A DNA stretch of 64,000 nucleotides. Source: Pseudomonas fluorescens (GTDB lineage Bacteria; Pseudomonadota; Gammaproteobacteria; Pseudomonadales; Pseudomonadaceae). Every line of letters begins with the position of its first letter. Within the stretch, counting starts at the first letter, position 1. Location of the stretch: the NCBI RefSeq assembly GCF_902497895.1, contig NZ_CABVHQ010000018.1, positions 1 to 64,000 of the forward strand. The letters are read 5' to 3'. This document shows, piece by piece, positions 8,851 to 19,364 of the stretch. The notes beneath the pieces were generated by a model. It saw only the letters and a program-made list of their open reading frames with translations, made no database searches and was not told the DNA's origin. A program made the translations under genes and the position numbers.

Positions 8851-9489
8851 TCAGGCTGGAATAGCGCGTTTGGGCAGATAAGGCGGCAGATACAGCCCCA
8901 GATAGGCATCGAATACCCGCATGCCTTCCTCGGCCATGCGCGGGGTGATTTGCCCGTGCTGTTGCACTGAACGGGCGTAGACGCGATCGCCCAGCTCCAT
9001 GGCCAAGGCGAACACATCGACATCCTTGGGCAGCGCCGGCAGCTGGAAATGCTGATCGAACAGTTTGTGCATCAAATCGCCCAGCTCGATGTCGTGCTGA
9101 CGGTCGGCCTGGGTGACCTCGGTCAAGCCGTGCTGCGCCAGAATCAATTGGCGGGCGGCGGCGTCTTCGCTGTAGATGCTCAGCATGCGTTGCTCCACCA
9201 GCCGCGACAGGTCGCGCCAACCGTTGAGCGAGGCCGCTTCGATGGGCGCTTGCAGGCACGCGCGAAAGGCTGCGTGGACATCCGCGGTCAGGGCTTCGAG
9301 CAGGGCCGGGACGCTGGCAAAGAAGTGATAGACCGACGACGGCGGGATCTGCGCGCGTTCCGCCACACTATAGATCGACAGGCTGGCCACGCCCTCGGCG
9401 GCAAGCAGCGTGCGGGCGGCGTCGAGTATCGAGTCGATCCGGGCCTGGCTGCGTGCGCGGGGTTTGCGGATGGTGGCGGGGCGCGTCAT
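8851..9489 (-). CDS. TetR/AcrR-family transcriptional regulator
   Basis: 212 aa. N-terminal helix-turn-helix (about residues 15-65): RIDSILDAARTLLAAEG...SIYSVAERAQIPPSSVYHFF, the TetR DNA-binding signature. The C-terminal ligand domain (QRMLSIYSEDAAARQLILAQ...) has no recognised ligand. Start chosen at 9489, preceded by CAGGAGAC on the minus strand; a longer frame runs back through a REP element and is not plausible. It lies downstream of spuI on the same strand, separated by a REP pair; a role in polyamine control is only a guess. Confidence 0.88.
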   Translation of the reverse strand: MTRPATIRKPRARSQARIDSILDAARTLLAAEGVASLSIYSVAERAQIPPSSVYHFFASVPALLEALTADVHAAFRACLQAPIEAASLNGWRDLSRLVEQRMLSIYSEDAAARQLILAQHGLTEVTQADRQHDIELGDLMHKLFDQHFQLPALPKDVDVFALAMELGDRVYARSVQQHGQITPRMAEEGMRVFDAYLGLYLPPYLPKRAIPA

Positions 9490-9552
9490 TGAAGTCTCCT
9501 GCGGGGCAGCGGGCATTGTACGAGCAGGGTTCTGTGTTGTCTTCCCGGCCGC

Positions 9553-9646
9553 CATCGCGAGCAAGCCCGCTCCCACAGGGGATTTGTGTCGGATCACAAG
9601 ATTGCGGGCTGCCACAAAACCTGTGGGAGCGGGCTTGCTCGCGATG
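9553..9646. repeat. REP pair, GAGCGGGCTTGCTCGCGATG family
   Basis: Inverted copies ATCGCGAGCAAGCCCGCTCC and GGGAGCGGGCTTGCTCGCGAT around a 50-bp centre. Confidence 0.9.
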
Positions 9647-9729
9647 AATCCAACTCGGTCCAACTGAATGAAGCCATAAAAAAACGCCGCAAGCTGTGAA
9701 GCCAACGGCGTTATTTTTACTGCAACCGC

Positions 9730-11106
9730 TTACACGGTATGCAGGTACCAGTTGTACTCGAGGTCGGAGATGGAGTGTTCGAACTCCTCCAGCTCGCTTT
9801 CCTTACAGGCGACGAAGATATCGATGTATTTCGGGTCGATGTACTTGGCCATGACTTCGCTGTCGTCCAGCTCGCGCAGGGCATCTCGCAGGTTGTTCGG
9901 CAGGCTCTGCTCGTTCTGCTCGTAGGAGTTGCCTTCTACGGGCGCGCCAGGCTCGATCTTGTTGGTCAGACCGTGGTGCACGCCGGCCAGAACCGAAGCC
10001 ATCAGCAGGTACGGGTTGGCGTCAGCGCCGGCAACCCGGTGCTCCAGACGGACCGCGTCGGTAGAGCCGGTCGGCACGCGCACCGCAACGGTACGGTTGT
10101 CCAGACCCCAGCACGGGGCATTCGGCACGTAGAACTGTGCGCCGAAACGACGGTAGGAGTTGACGTTCGGGCAGAGGAAAGCCATCTGCGCCGGTAGGGT
10201 CTCGAGCACACCGCCGATCGCGTGACGCAGTGCGGCGTTCTGCTCGGGATCCTCACTGGCAAAGATATTCTTGCCGTCTTTATCAAGGATCGAGATGTGC
10301 ACGTGCAGACCATTACCCGCCTGGCCTGGGTAAGGCTTGGCCATGAAGGTGGTGTCCATCTCATGGTCGTAGGCGATGTTTTTGATCAGCCGCTTGAGCA
10401 GTACCGCGTAATCGCAGGCTTTGATCGGGTCGGCAACGTGGTGCAGGTTCACTTCGAACTGCGCTGGAGCACTTTCCTTGACGATGGCGTCAGCCGGGAT
10501 GCCTTGCTCTTTCGCACCTTCCAGAATGTCCTGGAGGCAATCGACGTATTCGTCGAGGTCGTCGATCAGGTAGACCTGGGTCGAATGCGGGCGTTTGCCG
10601 GAGATCGGCGAGCGCGGAGGTTGTGGCCGGCCATTCACGTTCTCCTGGTCGATCAGGTAGAACTCCAGTTCGAATGCGGCGCAGATGGTCAGGCCCATCT
10701 CGTCAAACTTGGTAACAACTTGGCGCAGGACTTCGCGCGGATCGGCGAAGAAAGGTTCACCTTCGATTTCGTGCATGGTCATTAACAGTTGCGCAGTGGG
10801 GCGCTTCTGCCAAGGTTCATTGCACAGGGTGTCAGGGATTGGATAGCAGATTCGGTCAGCATCACCGATGTCCAGGCCCAGGCCGGTGCTTTCCACCGTC
10901 GAACCATTGATATCCAGAGCAAATAGAGAGGCCGGCAGGTTGATGCCTTTCTCGTAAACCTTGTGGAGACTGGTGCGTTCAATGCGCTTGCCGCGCACCA
11001 CACCATTCATATCCGCAATCAGAAGGTCAACGTACAGAACCTCAGGATGTTCCTTAAGGAACGCGTTCGCTTCGTTAAGCTGAACGGCACGCGGGGGTAC
11101 CGACAT
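9730..11106 (-). CDS. spuI: Glutamine synthetase-like gamma-glutamylpolyamine synthetase SpuI
   Basis: 458 aa, glutamine-synthetase fold. It ligates glutamate to putrescine or other polyamines with ATP, the first step of the gamma-glutamylation route (PuuA/PauA class). GS motifs visible: FELEFYLIDQENVNG, AQFEVNLHH, the ATP-binding segment GNGLHVHIS, and CPNVNSYRRFG. Start ATG 11106 (MSVPPRAVQLNEANAFLKEH). Divergent from spuA across a 279-bp regulatory gap. True glutamine synthetase is less likely, as the adenylylation-type C-terminus of GlnA is absent and the locus is polyamine-specific. Confidence 0.92.
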   Translation of the reverse strand: MSVPPRAVQLNEANAFLKEHPEVLYVDLLIADMNGVVRGKRIERTSLHKVYEKGINLPASLFALDINGSTVESTGLGLDIGDADRICYPIPDTLCNEPWQKRPTAQLLMTMHEIEGEPFFADPREVLRQVVTKFDEMGLTICAAFELEFYLIDQENVNGRPQPPRSPISGKRPHSTQVYLIDDLDEYVDCLQDILEGAKEQGIPADAIVKESAPAQFEVNLHHVADPIKACDYAVLLKRLIKNIAYDHEMDTTFMAKPYPGQAGNGLHVHISILDKDGKNIFASEDPEQNAALRHAIGGVLETLPAQMAFLCPNVNSYRRFGAQFYVPNAPCWGLDNRTVAVRVPTGSTDAVRLEHRVAGADANPYLLMASVLAGVHHGLTNKIEPGAPVEGNSYEQNEQSLPNNLRDALRELDDSEVMAKYIDPKYIDIFVACKESELEEFEHSISDLEYNWYLHTV

Positions 11107-11294
11107 GATGCAACACCTTTGTTGTTAAAAATATCAATCATTGAATTCTCGAGAAACCAGTCAACCCGAACGGCATGCCGAAGTCAAGTAAGGCCTTTTT
11201 TGCCCTGAAAAAGCGCTACAAGGGCATTTTTGGGGCAATTTAAACGTGGTTTTATGCATTCCGGGCCTTTGGTATTCACAGGCTTGAGCGGGCC

Positions 11295-11330
11295 GTGTTG
11301 TATTTTTTACGGGGGTGTTGTGTAAAAAAA
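11295..11330. promoter_or_regulatory. Candidate operator between spuI and spuA
   Basis: Inverted repeat TTTTTTAC (11303-11310) and GTAAAAAA (11322-11329) with an 11-base centre, overlaid on a direct repeat GTGTTGT (11295 and 11315, 20 bp apart, two helix turns). It lies 55-90 bp upstream of spuA. Possible binding site of the polyamine-locus regulator; the regulator is not identified here. Confidence 0.4.
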
Positions 11331-11385
11331 TGAACAAGGCTAAGCTCGATTCAAACCCATAACAGCAATAATACCGGGGTGCTAC

Positions 11386-11835
11386 ATGTCTCGCCTGCCG
11401 TTAATCGGCGTCACCGCCTGCTCCAGGCAGATCGGTTTGCATGCTTATCACATCAGTGGCGATAAGTACGTCCGCGCAGTCGCTGTTGCTGCAAAGGGCT
11501 TGCCATTGATTCTTCCGTCTCTGGCGGAACGGCTCGATCCGACCGATATTCTTGACGGTCTGGACGGCATCCTGTTTACCAGCTCTCCTTCAAACGTCGA
11601 ACCCTTCCACTATAGCGGACCTGCCAGCACTCCGGGGACTGCTCATGATCCTGCATGCGATCGCGCCACCCTCCCGTTGATTCGCGCCGCTGTTGCGGCG
11701 GGCGCTCCGGTGCTCGGGATTTGTCGCGGTTTTCAGGAAATAAATGTGGCGTTCGGCGGGCCATTCCAGGCATTTGGCGATGCCTGTCGAAAGCGCGCAA
11801 CCCAACGCGACGCGGATGCGTCAACCAGCGCCTGA
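11386..11835 (+). pseudogene. spuA: Internally deleted gamma-glutamyl-polyamine hydrolase SpuA (class I GATase)
   Basis: SpuA/PuuD/PauD hydrolases are about 250 aa; this one is 149 aa. Residues 1-125 match the family N-terminal half, including the nucleophile Cys113 in LGICRGFQE, ending at NVAFGG. The next residues, PFQAFGDACRKRA, belong to the extreme C-terminus. About 100 residues are missing in frame, including the HPE segment that carries the catalytic His and Glu of the triad. The product can hardly be active. The frame stays open and spuB still follows 36 bp later, so the operon is not interrupted. A paralogue (PauD2 type) elsewhere might compensate. Confidence 0.8.
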
Positions 11836-11871
11836 CTCCAACGAGTCAGGAAACCCAGCCCAGAGGCATTT

Positions 11872-13230
11872 ATGAGTAACAACCTCGACCAGCTCACCGA
11901 TTGGTTGAAAGACCATAAGATCACAGAAGTCGAATGCATGATTGGCGACCTTACCGGGATTACCCGCGGCAAGATCTCGCCGACCAACAAGTTCATCGCC
12001 GAGAAAGGCATGCGCCTGCCCGAAAGTGTGCTGTTGCAGACAGTGACGGGCGACTATGTCGAAGACGACATCTATTACGAACTCCTCGATCCGGCAGACA
12101 TCGACATGATCTGCCGTCCCGATCAGAACGCGGTATTTCTCGTACCCTGGGCCATCGAGCCTACGGCCCAGGTGATTCACGACACCTACGACAAACAGGG
12201 CAACCCGATCGAGCTGTCGCCGCGCAACGTGCTCAAGAAGGTTCTGAAACTCTATGCCGACAGAGGCTGGCAGCCGATCGTGGCGCCAGAAATGGAGTTC
12301 TACCTGACCAAGCGTTGCGAAGACCCGGACTTCCCGTTGCAGCCGCCGATTGGCCGCTCCGGTCGCCCGGAAACCGGTCGCCAGTCCTTCTCTATAGAAG
12401 CAGCCAACGAATTCGACCCGTTGTTCGAAGACGTCTACGACTGGTGCGAACTGCAGGAGCTGGATCTCGACACGCTGATCCACGAAGACGGCACGGCGCA
12501 GATGGAAATCAACTTCCGTCACGGTGACGCCCTGTCCCTGGCCGACCAGATTCTGGTGTTCAAGCGCACCATGCGCGAAGCGGCGCTCAAGCATAACGTT
12601 GCCGCGACGTTCATGGCCAAGCCGATGACCGGTGAGCCGGGCAGTGCCATGCATTTGCACCAGAGCATCATCGACATCGAGACCGGTAAAAACGTCTTCT
12701 CCAATGAAGACGGGAGCATGAGCGAGCTGTTCCTGCACCACATCGGCGGCTTGCAGAAGTTCATCCCCGAGTTGCTGCCGCTGTTCGCACCGAACGTCAA
12801 CTCGTTCCGCCGCTTCCTGCCGGACACCTCGGCGCCGGTGAACGTGGAGTGGGGCGAGGAGAACCGTACCGTCGGCCTGCGCGTGCCGGATGCCGGTCCG
12901 CAGAACCGTCGGGTGGAAAACCGCCTGCCGGGTGCCGATGCCAATCCGTACCTGGCCATCGCCGCGAGCCTGCTCTGCGGCTACATCGGCATGGTCGAGG
13001 GGATCGAAGCCAGCGCACCGGTAGTCGGGCGTGGTTACGAGCGACGCAATCTGCGTCTGCCATTAACCATCGAAGATGCACTGGAGCGCATGGAACGCAG
13101 CACCACCATCGAGAAATACCTGGGCAAGAAATTCATTACTGGCTACGTCGCGGTCAAGCGGGCCGAGCATGAAAACTTCAAGCGCGTCATCAGTTCGTGG
13201 GAGCGGGAGTTCCTGCTGTTCGCCGTCTGA
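11872..13230 (+). CDS. spuB: Glutamine synthetase-like gamma-glutamylpolyamine synthetase SpuB
   Basis: 452 aa, second glutamine-synthetase-fold enzyme of the locus and clearly diverged from SpuI. Motifs: VAPEMEFYLTKR, TAQMEINFRHGD, SAMHLHQS and APNVNSFRRF. Such paralogues (PauA group) differ in polyamine preference. Start ATG 11872 follows AGAGGCATTT. First intact gene of the plus-strand spu operon. Confidence 0.92.
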   Translation: MSNNLDQLTDWLKDHKITEVECMIGDLTGITRGKISPTNKFIAEKGMRLPESVLLQTVTGDYVEDDIYYELLDPADIDMICRPDQNAVFLVPWAIEPTAQVIHDTYDKQGNPIELSPRNVLKKVLKLYADRGWQPIVAPEMEFYLTKRCEDPDFPLQPPIGRSGRPETGRQSFSIEAANEFDPLFEDVYDWCELQELDLDTLIHEDGTAQMEINFRHGDALSLADQILVFKRTMREAALKHNVAATFMAKPMTGEPGSAMHLHQSIIDIETGKNVFSNEDGSMSELFLHHIGGLQKFIPELLPLFAPNVNSFRRFLPDTSAPVNVEWGEENRTVGLRVPDAGPQNRRVENRLPGADANPYLAIAASLLCGYIGMVEGIEASAPVVGRGYERRNLRLPLTIEDALERMERSTTIEKYLGKKFITGYVAVKRAEHENFKRVISSWEREFLLFAV

Positions 13231-13288
13231 TGCGCCGGGCGCTGCTGTTCCTTGCGGCGCCCACTATTGGAATCTTGGGAGAATTCGT

Positions 13289-14653
13289 ATGACCAGCAAC
13301 AACCCGCAAACCCGTGAATGGCAAGCCCTGAGCAATGATCACCACCTGGCCCCTTTCAGCGACTTCAAGCAGCTGAAAGAGAAAGGCCCGCGGATCATCA
13401 CCAATGCCAAAGGCGTGTACCTCTGGGACAGCGAAGGCAACAAGATCCTCGACGGCATGGCCGGCCTCTGGTGCGTGGCCATCGGTTACGGTCGCGACGA
13501 GTTGGCCGATGCCGCCAGCAAACAGATGCGTGAATTGCCTTATTACAACCTGTTCTTCCAGACCGCTCACCCGCCGGTGCTGGAATTGGCCAAGGCCATC
13601 GCCGACATCGCACCGCAAGGCATGAACCATGTGTTCTTCACCGGTTCCGGCTCCGAAGGCAACGACACCATGCTACGTATGGTCCGCCACTATTGGGCGA
13701 TCAAGGGCCAGCCGAACAAAAAAGTCATCATCAGCCGCATCAACGGCTACCACGGTTCGACCGTCGCCGGTGCAAGCCTGGGCGGCATGACCTACATGCA
13801 CGAACAGGGCGACTTGCCGATCCCGGGCATCGTGCACATTGCGCAGCCGTACTGGTTCGGCGAAGGCGGCGACATGAGCCCGGAAGAATTCGGGATCTGG
13901 GCGGCCGACCAACTGGAGAAAAAGATTCTCGAAATCGGCGTCGACAATGTCGGGGCCTTTATTGCCGAGCCGATCCAGGGAGCGGGTGGGGTGATCGTGC
14001 CGCCGGAAAGCTACTGGCCGCGCATCAAGGAAATCCTCGCCAAGTACGACATCCTGTTTGTCGCCGATGAGGTGATCTGTGGTTTCGGTCGTACCGGTGA
14101 GTGGTTCGGTTCCGATTTCTACGACCTCAAGCCGGACATGATGACCATCGCCAAAGGCCTGACCTCCGGTTACATCCCTATGGGCGGCCTGATCGTGCGT
14201 GACGAAGTGGTCGAGGTGCTCAATGAAGGTGGCGATTTCAACCACGGCTTCACCTACTCCGGGCACCCGGTAGCGGCTGCGGTCGCCCTGGAAAACATCC
14301 GCATTCTGCGCGACGAGAAAATTGTCGAGCGCGTCCATGCAGAAACGGCACCTTACTTGCAAAAGCGTCTACGGGAACTGAACGATCACCCCTTGGTGGG
14401 GGAAGTTCGTGGAGTCGGTCTGTTGGGTGCCATCGAGTTGGTTCAGGACAAGGCCACCCGTGCGCGGTATGTCGGGAAAGGCGTCGGCATGATCTGCCGG
14501 CAATTCTGCTTTGACAACGGCCTGATCATGCGCGCCGTGGGCGACACCATGATCATTGCTCCGCCACTGGTGATCAGCCATGCCGAGATCGACGAGCTGG
14601 TGACCAAGGCTCGCAAGTGTCTGGACCTGACCTTGAGTGCATTGCAAGGCTAA
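13289..14653 (+). CDS. spuC: Polyamine:pyruvate aminotransferase SpuC
   Basis: 454 aa class-III PLP aminotransferase that converts putrescine or cadaverine with pyruvate to aminoaldehydes. PLP-site features: GSGSEGNDTMLRM (phosphate binding), FVADEVICGFGRTG (the Asp contacting the pyridine), and IAKGLTSGYIPMGG with the Schiff-base Lys. Start ATG 13289 follows GGGAGAATTCGT. 58 bp after spuB. Confidence 0.94.
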   Translation: MTSNNPQTREWQALSNDHHLAPFSDFKQLKEKGPRIITNAKGVYLWDSEGNKILDGMAGLWCVAIGYGRDELADAASKQMRELPYYNLFFQTAHPPVLELAKAIADIAPQGMNHVFFTGSGSEGNDTMLRMVRHYWAIKGQPNKKVIISRINGYHGSTVAGASLGGMTYMHEQGDLPIPGIVHIAQPYWFGEGGDMSPEEFGIWAADQLEKKILEIGVDNVGAFIAEPIQGAGGVIVPPESYWPRIKEILAKYDILFVADEVICGFGRTGEWFGSDFYDLKPDMMTIAKGLTSGYIPMGGLIVRDEVVEVLNEGGDFNHGFTYSGHPVAAAVALENIRILRDEKIVERVHAETAPYLQKRLRELNDHPLVGEVRGVGLLGAIELVQDKATRARYVGKGVGMICRQFCFDNGLIMRAVGDTMIIAPPLVISHAEIDELVTKARKCLDLTLSALQG

Positions 14654-14660
14654 GTGCTAG

Positions 14661-14700
14661 GCTCTGAGCGGGGGTGCAACATTGCACCTTCGCTCGGAGC
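14661..14700 (+). other. Stable stem-loop between spuC and spuD
   Basis: Outer arms GCTCTGAGCG / CGCTCGGAGC and inner arms GTGCAA / TTGCAC form one long hairpin just after the spuC stop, without a clear T run. It may partly terminate transcription or stabilise mRNA ends, letting binding-protein genes be expressed differently from the enzymes. Confidence 0.6.
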
Positions 14701-14839
14701 AATAACAAAGGATAGGGTCTTTCCTTGAAAGCCTGCCTTGGATCTTGCCAGACTACCCACAGTTCTAGTTGCCCGGGAATCGGCCGCTGGCTCTTGGTTA
14801 ACAAGAACGTGGTTAAAAAGAATAATTGGAGCATGACGC

Positions 14840-15952
14840 ATGAAGGCATTAGGTTTAAAGATCGCTGGCAAGACCCTCCTTGCCTTGTCGCTGATGGGAG
14901 TGATGGCTGGGGCTGCCCAGGCTGATGACAAGGTACTGCGCGTATACAACTGGTCCGATTACATCGCGCCAGACACCGTCAAGAAGTTCGAGGCCGAGTC
15001 GGGGATCAAGGTGGTCTACGACGTTTTCGACAGTAACGAGACCCTTGAAGCCAAGTTGCTGGCAGGCAAGTCCGGTTACGACATCGTCGTACCGTCCAAC
15101 AACTTCCTCGCCAAACAGATTAAAGCCGGGGTTTACCAGAAGCTGGACAAGTCCAAGCTGCCTAACTGGAAAAACCTCAACCAGGACTTGCTCAAAGCGG
15201 TATCGGTGAGCGATCCGGGCAACGAACACGCTTTCCCTTACATGTGGGGCTCGATCGGTATTGGCTTTAACGCCGACAAGGTCAAAGCTGCACTGGGTGC
15301 CGATGCGCCAACCAACTCCTGGGATCTGCTATTCAAACCTGAAAACGCCGCCAAGTTGAAGTCATGCGGTATCAGTTTCCTTGATTCGCCCACCGAGATG
15401 ATTCCGGTGGCGTTGCACTACCTGGGCTATCCAACCGACAGCCAGGACAAGAAACAACTGGCTGAAGCCGAAGCGCTGTTCCTGAAAATCCGTCCTTCGG
15501 TGGGCTACTTTCACTCGTCCAAGTACATCTCCGACCTTGCAAACGGCAACATCTGCGTAGCCGTTGGTTACTCGGGCGACATCTACCAGGCCAAGGCTCG
15601 TGCAGAAGAAGCCGGTGGCAAAGTCAAAGTCAGCTACAACATTCCGAAAGAAGGTGCCGGCAGCTTCTTCGACATGGTCGCTATCCCCAAGGATGCGGAA
15701 AACGTCGAGGGCGCCTACAAGTTCATGACCTTCCTGATGAAACCGGAAATTATGGCCGAAATCACTAACGCCGTGCGTTTCCCGAACGGTAACGCGGCTG
15801 CCACCGCATTGGTCGATAAAGAAATCACCAGCGATCCGGGCATCTATCCGCCAGCAGAAGTCATGGCCAAGCTGTATGCCATCGCCGATTTGCCGGCCGC
15901 TACCCAGCGGATCCTGACCCGCAGCTGGACCAAGATCAAATCGGGTAAATAA
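14840..15952 (+). CDS. spuD: Putrescine/polyamine ABC transporter substrate-binding protein SpuD
   Basis: 370 aa PotF-like periplasmic protein. Signal peptide residues 1-29 (ending GAAQA-DD); mature part starts [18 protein letters not shown], with [20 protein letters not shown] and [10 protein letters not shown] typical of the family. In P. aeruginosa SpuD prefers putrescine and SpuE spermidine; the same split is assumed. Start ATG 14840 follows TTGGAGCATGACGC. Confidence 0.93.
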   Translation: MKALGLKIAGKTLLALSLMGVMAGAAQADDKVLRVYNWSDYIAPDTVKKFEAESGIKVVYDVFDSNETLEAKLLAGKSGYDIVVPSNNFLAKQIKAGVYQKLDKSKLPNWKNLNQDLLKAVSVSDPGNEHAFPYMWGSIGIGFNADKVKAALGADAPTNSWDLLFKPENAAKLKSCGISFLDSPTEMIPVALHYLGYPTDSQDKKQLAEAEALFLKIRPSVGYFHSSKYISDLANGNICVAVGYSGDIYQAKARAEEAGGKVKVSYNIPKEGAGSFFDMVAIPKDAENVEGAYKFMTFLMKPEIMAEITNAVRFPNGNAAATALVDKEITSDPGIYPPAEVMAKLYAIADLPAATQRILTRSWTKIKSGK

Positions 15953-15969
15953 GCCTGTTTGAAGCAATG

Positions 15970-16004
15970 CCTGTAGCCGCCGACCCTCGCGCGGCGGCTA
16001 CAGG
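15970..16004 (+). other. Perfect 13-bp stem-loop between spuD and spuE
   Basis: CCTGTAGCCGCCG / CGGCGGCTACAGG with a 9-base loop, 17 bp after the spuD stop. No T run follows, so an mRNA-stabilising or attenuating hairpin is more likely than a full terminator. Confidence 0.7.
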
Positions 16005-16009
16005 AATAA

Positions 16010-17233
<1,224 letters not shown>

Positions 17234-17304
17234 CTTCAATGGCTCAAACTATCCAAGGTTCGCCTGCATTGGGCGAACTGCAAATTCTGTTGGGAGTTTC
17301 GTAA

Positions 17305-18447
17305 ATGGCAGTTGCCTCCGGCGCCTATAAGAAAGCCCTCGAGGGCGACCAGTCACCTAAGCAGGTGTTGGTCAAAATCGACCGGGTCACGAAAAAGTTC
17401 GACGAGACGATTGCTGTGGACGATGTGTCCCTGGAAATCAAGAAAGGCGAAATCTTCGCCCTGCTCGGCGGTTCGGGATCGGGCAAATCCACCTTGCTGC
17501 GGATGCTAGCAGGCTTTGAGCGGCCTACGGAGGGGCGCATTTTCCTTGATGGTGTCGACATCACCGACATGCCGCCCTACGAGCGGCCGATCAACATGAT
17601 GTTCCAGTCCTACGCTTTGTTCCCGCACATGACGGTGGCGCAGAACATCGCCTTCGGTCTCAAGCAGGACAAGATTCCGTCGTCTGAAGTCGATGCTCGC
17701 GTAGCCGAGATGCTCAAGCTGGTACAGATGAGCCAGTACGCCAAGCGCAAGCCACATCAGTTGTCCGGCGGTCAGCGCCAGCGAGTGGCGCTGGCACGCT
17801 CCCTGGCCAAGCGGCCGAAGCTGTTGCTGCTCGACGAGCCGATGGGCGCTCTGGACAAGAAGCTGCGCTCGCAAATGCAGCTTGAGCTGGTCGAGATCAT
17901 CGAGCGGGTCGGCGTAACCTGCGTGATGGTGACCCACGACCAGGAAGAGGCCATGACCATGGCCGAACGCATTGCGATCATGCACCTGGGCTGGATTGCC
18001 CAGATCGGCAGTCCGATCGACATCTACGAAACCCCGACCAGTCGCCTGGTCTGCGAATTCATCGGTAACGTCAACATCTTCGAAGGTGAAGTGGTGGACG
18101 ATGCCGAGGGCCATGCACTGATTACCTGCAAGGATCTGGATCGCAACATCTACGTGGGTCACGGCATCAGCACCTCGGTGCAAGACAAGTCGGTCACCTA
18201 CGCGATTCGTCCGGAAAAACTGCTGGTCACCTCGCAAATGCCGACTTGCGAAAACAATTGGTCGAGCGGCAAGGTGCATGACATCGCCTACCTGGGCGGG
18301 CACTCAGTGTTCTACGTCGAATTGCCGAGCGGGAAGTTGGTGCAGTCCTTCGTGGCCAACGCCGAGCGCCGCGGCACACGGCCGACCTGGGGCGATCAGG
18401 TGTATGTGTATTGGGAAGATGACAGCGGCGTGGTACTTCGCTCATGA
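17305..18447 (+). CDS. spuF: Polyamine ABC transporter ATP-binding protein SpuF
   Basis: 380 aa PotG-like ATPase. Walker A GGSGSGKST, signature LSGGQRQR, Walker B LLLLDEPMGALDKK, switch MVTHDQEEAM. The C-terminal about 100 residues form the TOBE regulatory domain usual in PotA/PotG. The stop overlaps the spuG start (ATGA). Confidence 0.94.
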   Translation: MAVASGAYKKALEGDQSPKQVLVKIDRVTKKFDETIAVDDVSLEIKKGEIFALLGGSGSGKSTLLRMLAGFERPTEGRIFLDGVDITDMPPYERPINMMFQSYALFPHMTVAQNIAFGLKQDKIPSSEVDARVAEMLKLVQMSQYAKRKPHQLSGGQRQRVALARSLAKRPKLLLLDEPMGALDKKLRSQMQLELVEIIERVGVTCVMVTHDQEEAMTMAERIAIMHLGWIAQIGSPIDIYETPTSRLVCEFIGNVNIFEGEVVDDAEGHALITCKDLDRNIYVGHGISTSVQDKSVTYAIRPEKLLVTSQMPTCENNWSSGKVHDIAYLGGHSVFYVELPSGKLVQSFVANAERRGTRPTWGDQVYVYWEDDSGVVLRS

Positions 18448-19364
18448 ACATGAAAAAATTCAAGCGCCGGCTACAGCGAATAACACCCGGTGGCCGCCAG
18501 TTGGTCATCGGGGTCCCGTTCCTCTGGCTGTTCCTGTTCTTCATGCTGCCGTTCTTCATCGTGCTGAAGATCAGCTTCGCTGAAGCTGACGTAGCCATTC
18601 CGCCGTACACCGAGATCTACAGCTACGTCGAGCAGAAGATCCAGCTGCTGCTCAACCTCAGCAACTACGTGATGCTGAGCGAAGACGAGTTGTACATCGC
18701 CGCTTACCTCGGTTCGCTGAAGATGGCGTTGGTCAGCACGGTCCTCTGCCTGCTGATCGGTTATCCAATGGCCTATGCCATTGCCACCGCGCGCAAGGAA
18801 ATGCAGACCGTACTGATTCTGCTGATCATGATGCCGACCTGGACCGCGATCCTGATCCGTGTGTATGCGTGGATGGGCATCCTCAGCAACAACGGCCTGC
18901 TCAACGGCTTCCTGATGACGATGGGCTGGATCGACGAGCCGCTGCAGATCCTCAACACCAACCTGGCGGTCTATATCGGCGTGGTTTATTCCTACCTGCC
19001 GTTCATGATCCTTCCGCTGTATGCCAACCTGGTGAAGCACGACAACAGTTTGCTGGAAGCCGCTTCCGACCTGGGTTCGAGCACCTTCAACAGTTTCTGG
19101 AAAATCACCATCCCGCTGTCCAAGAACGGCATCATCGCAGGCTGCATGCTGGTGTTCATTCCGGTAGTGGGCGAGTTCGTGATCCCGGAACTGCTCGGTG
19201 GTCCGGAAACCCTGATGATCGGTAAAGTGCTCTGGCAAGAATTCTTCAACAACCGTGACTGGCCGGTGGCGTCCGCCTTGGCCGTGGTGATGCTGGCGAT
19301 CCTGATTGTGCCGATCATCCTGTTCAACCGCAGTCAGGCTAAAGAAATGGAGGGCAAAGAATGA
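18444..19364 (+). CDS. spuG: Polyamine ABC transporter permease SpuG
   Basis: 306 aa PotH-like inner-membrane protein. First membrane span LVIGVPFLWLFLFFMLPFF; EAA loop LLEAASDLGSSTFNSFWKI contacts SpuF. Translationally coupled to spuF and spuH by four-base overlaps at both ends. Confidence 0.93.
   Translation: MNMKKFKRRLQRITPGGRQLVIGVPFLWLFLFFMLPFFIVLKISFAEADVAIPPYTEIYSYVEQKIQLLLNLSNYVMLSEDELYIAAYLGSLKMALVSTVLCLLIGYPMAYAIATARKEMQTVLILLIMMPTWTAILIRVYAWMGILSNNGLLNGFLMTMGWIDEPLQILNTNLAVYIGVVYSYLPFMILPLYANLVKHDNSLLEAASDLGSSTFNSFWKITIPLSKNGIIAGCMLVFIPVVGEFVIPELLGGPETLMIGKVLWQEFFNNRDWPVASALAVVMLAILIVPIILFNRSQAKEMEGKE

Noticed and set aside
9410..9667. Small frames across REP elements with KPAPTG/GAGLLA-like peptides
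   Set aside because: The recurring SKPAPTGDLCR-type peptides are translations of the REP repeat, not genes.
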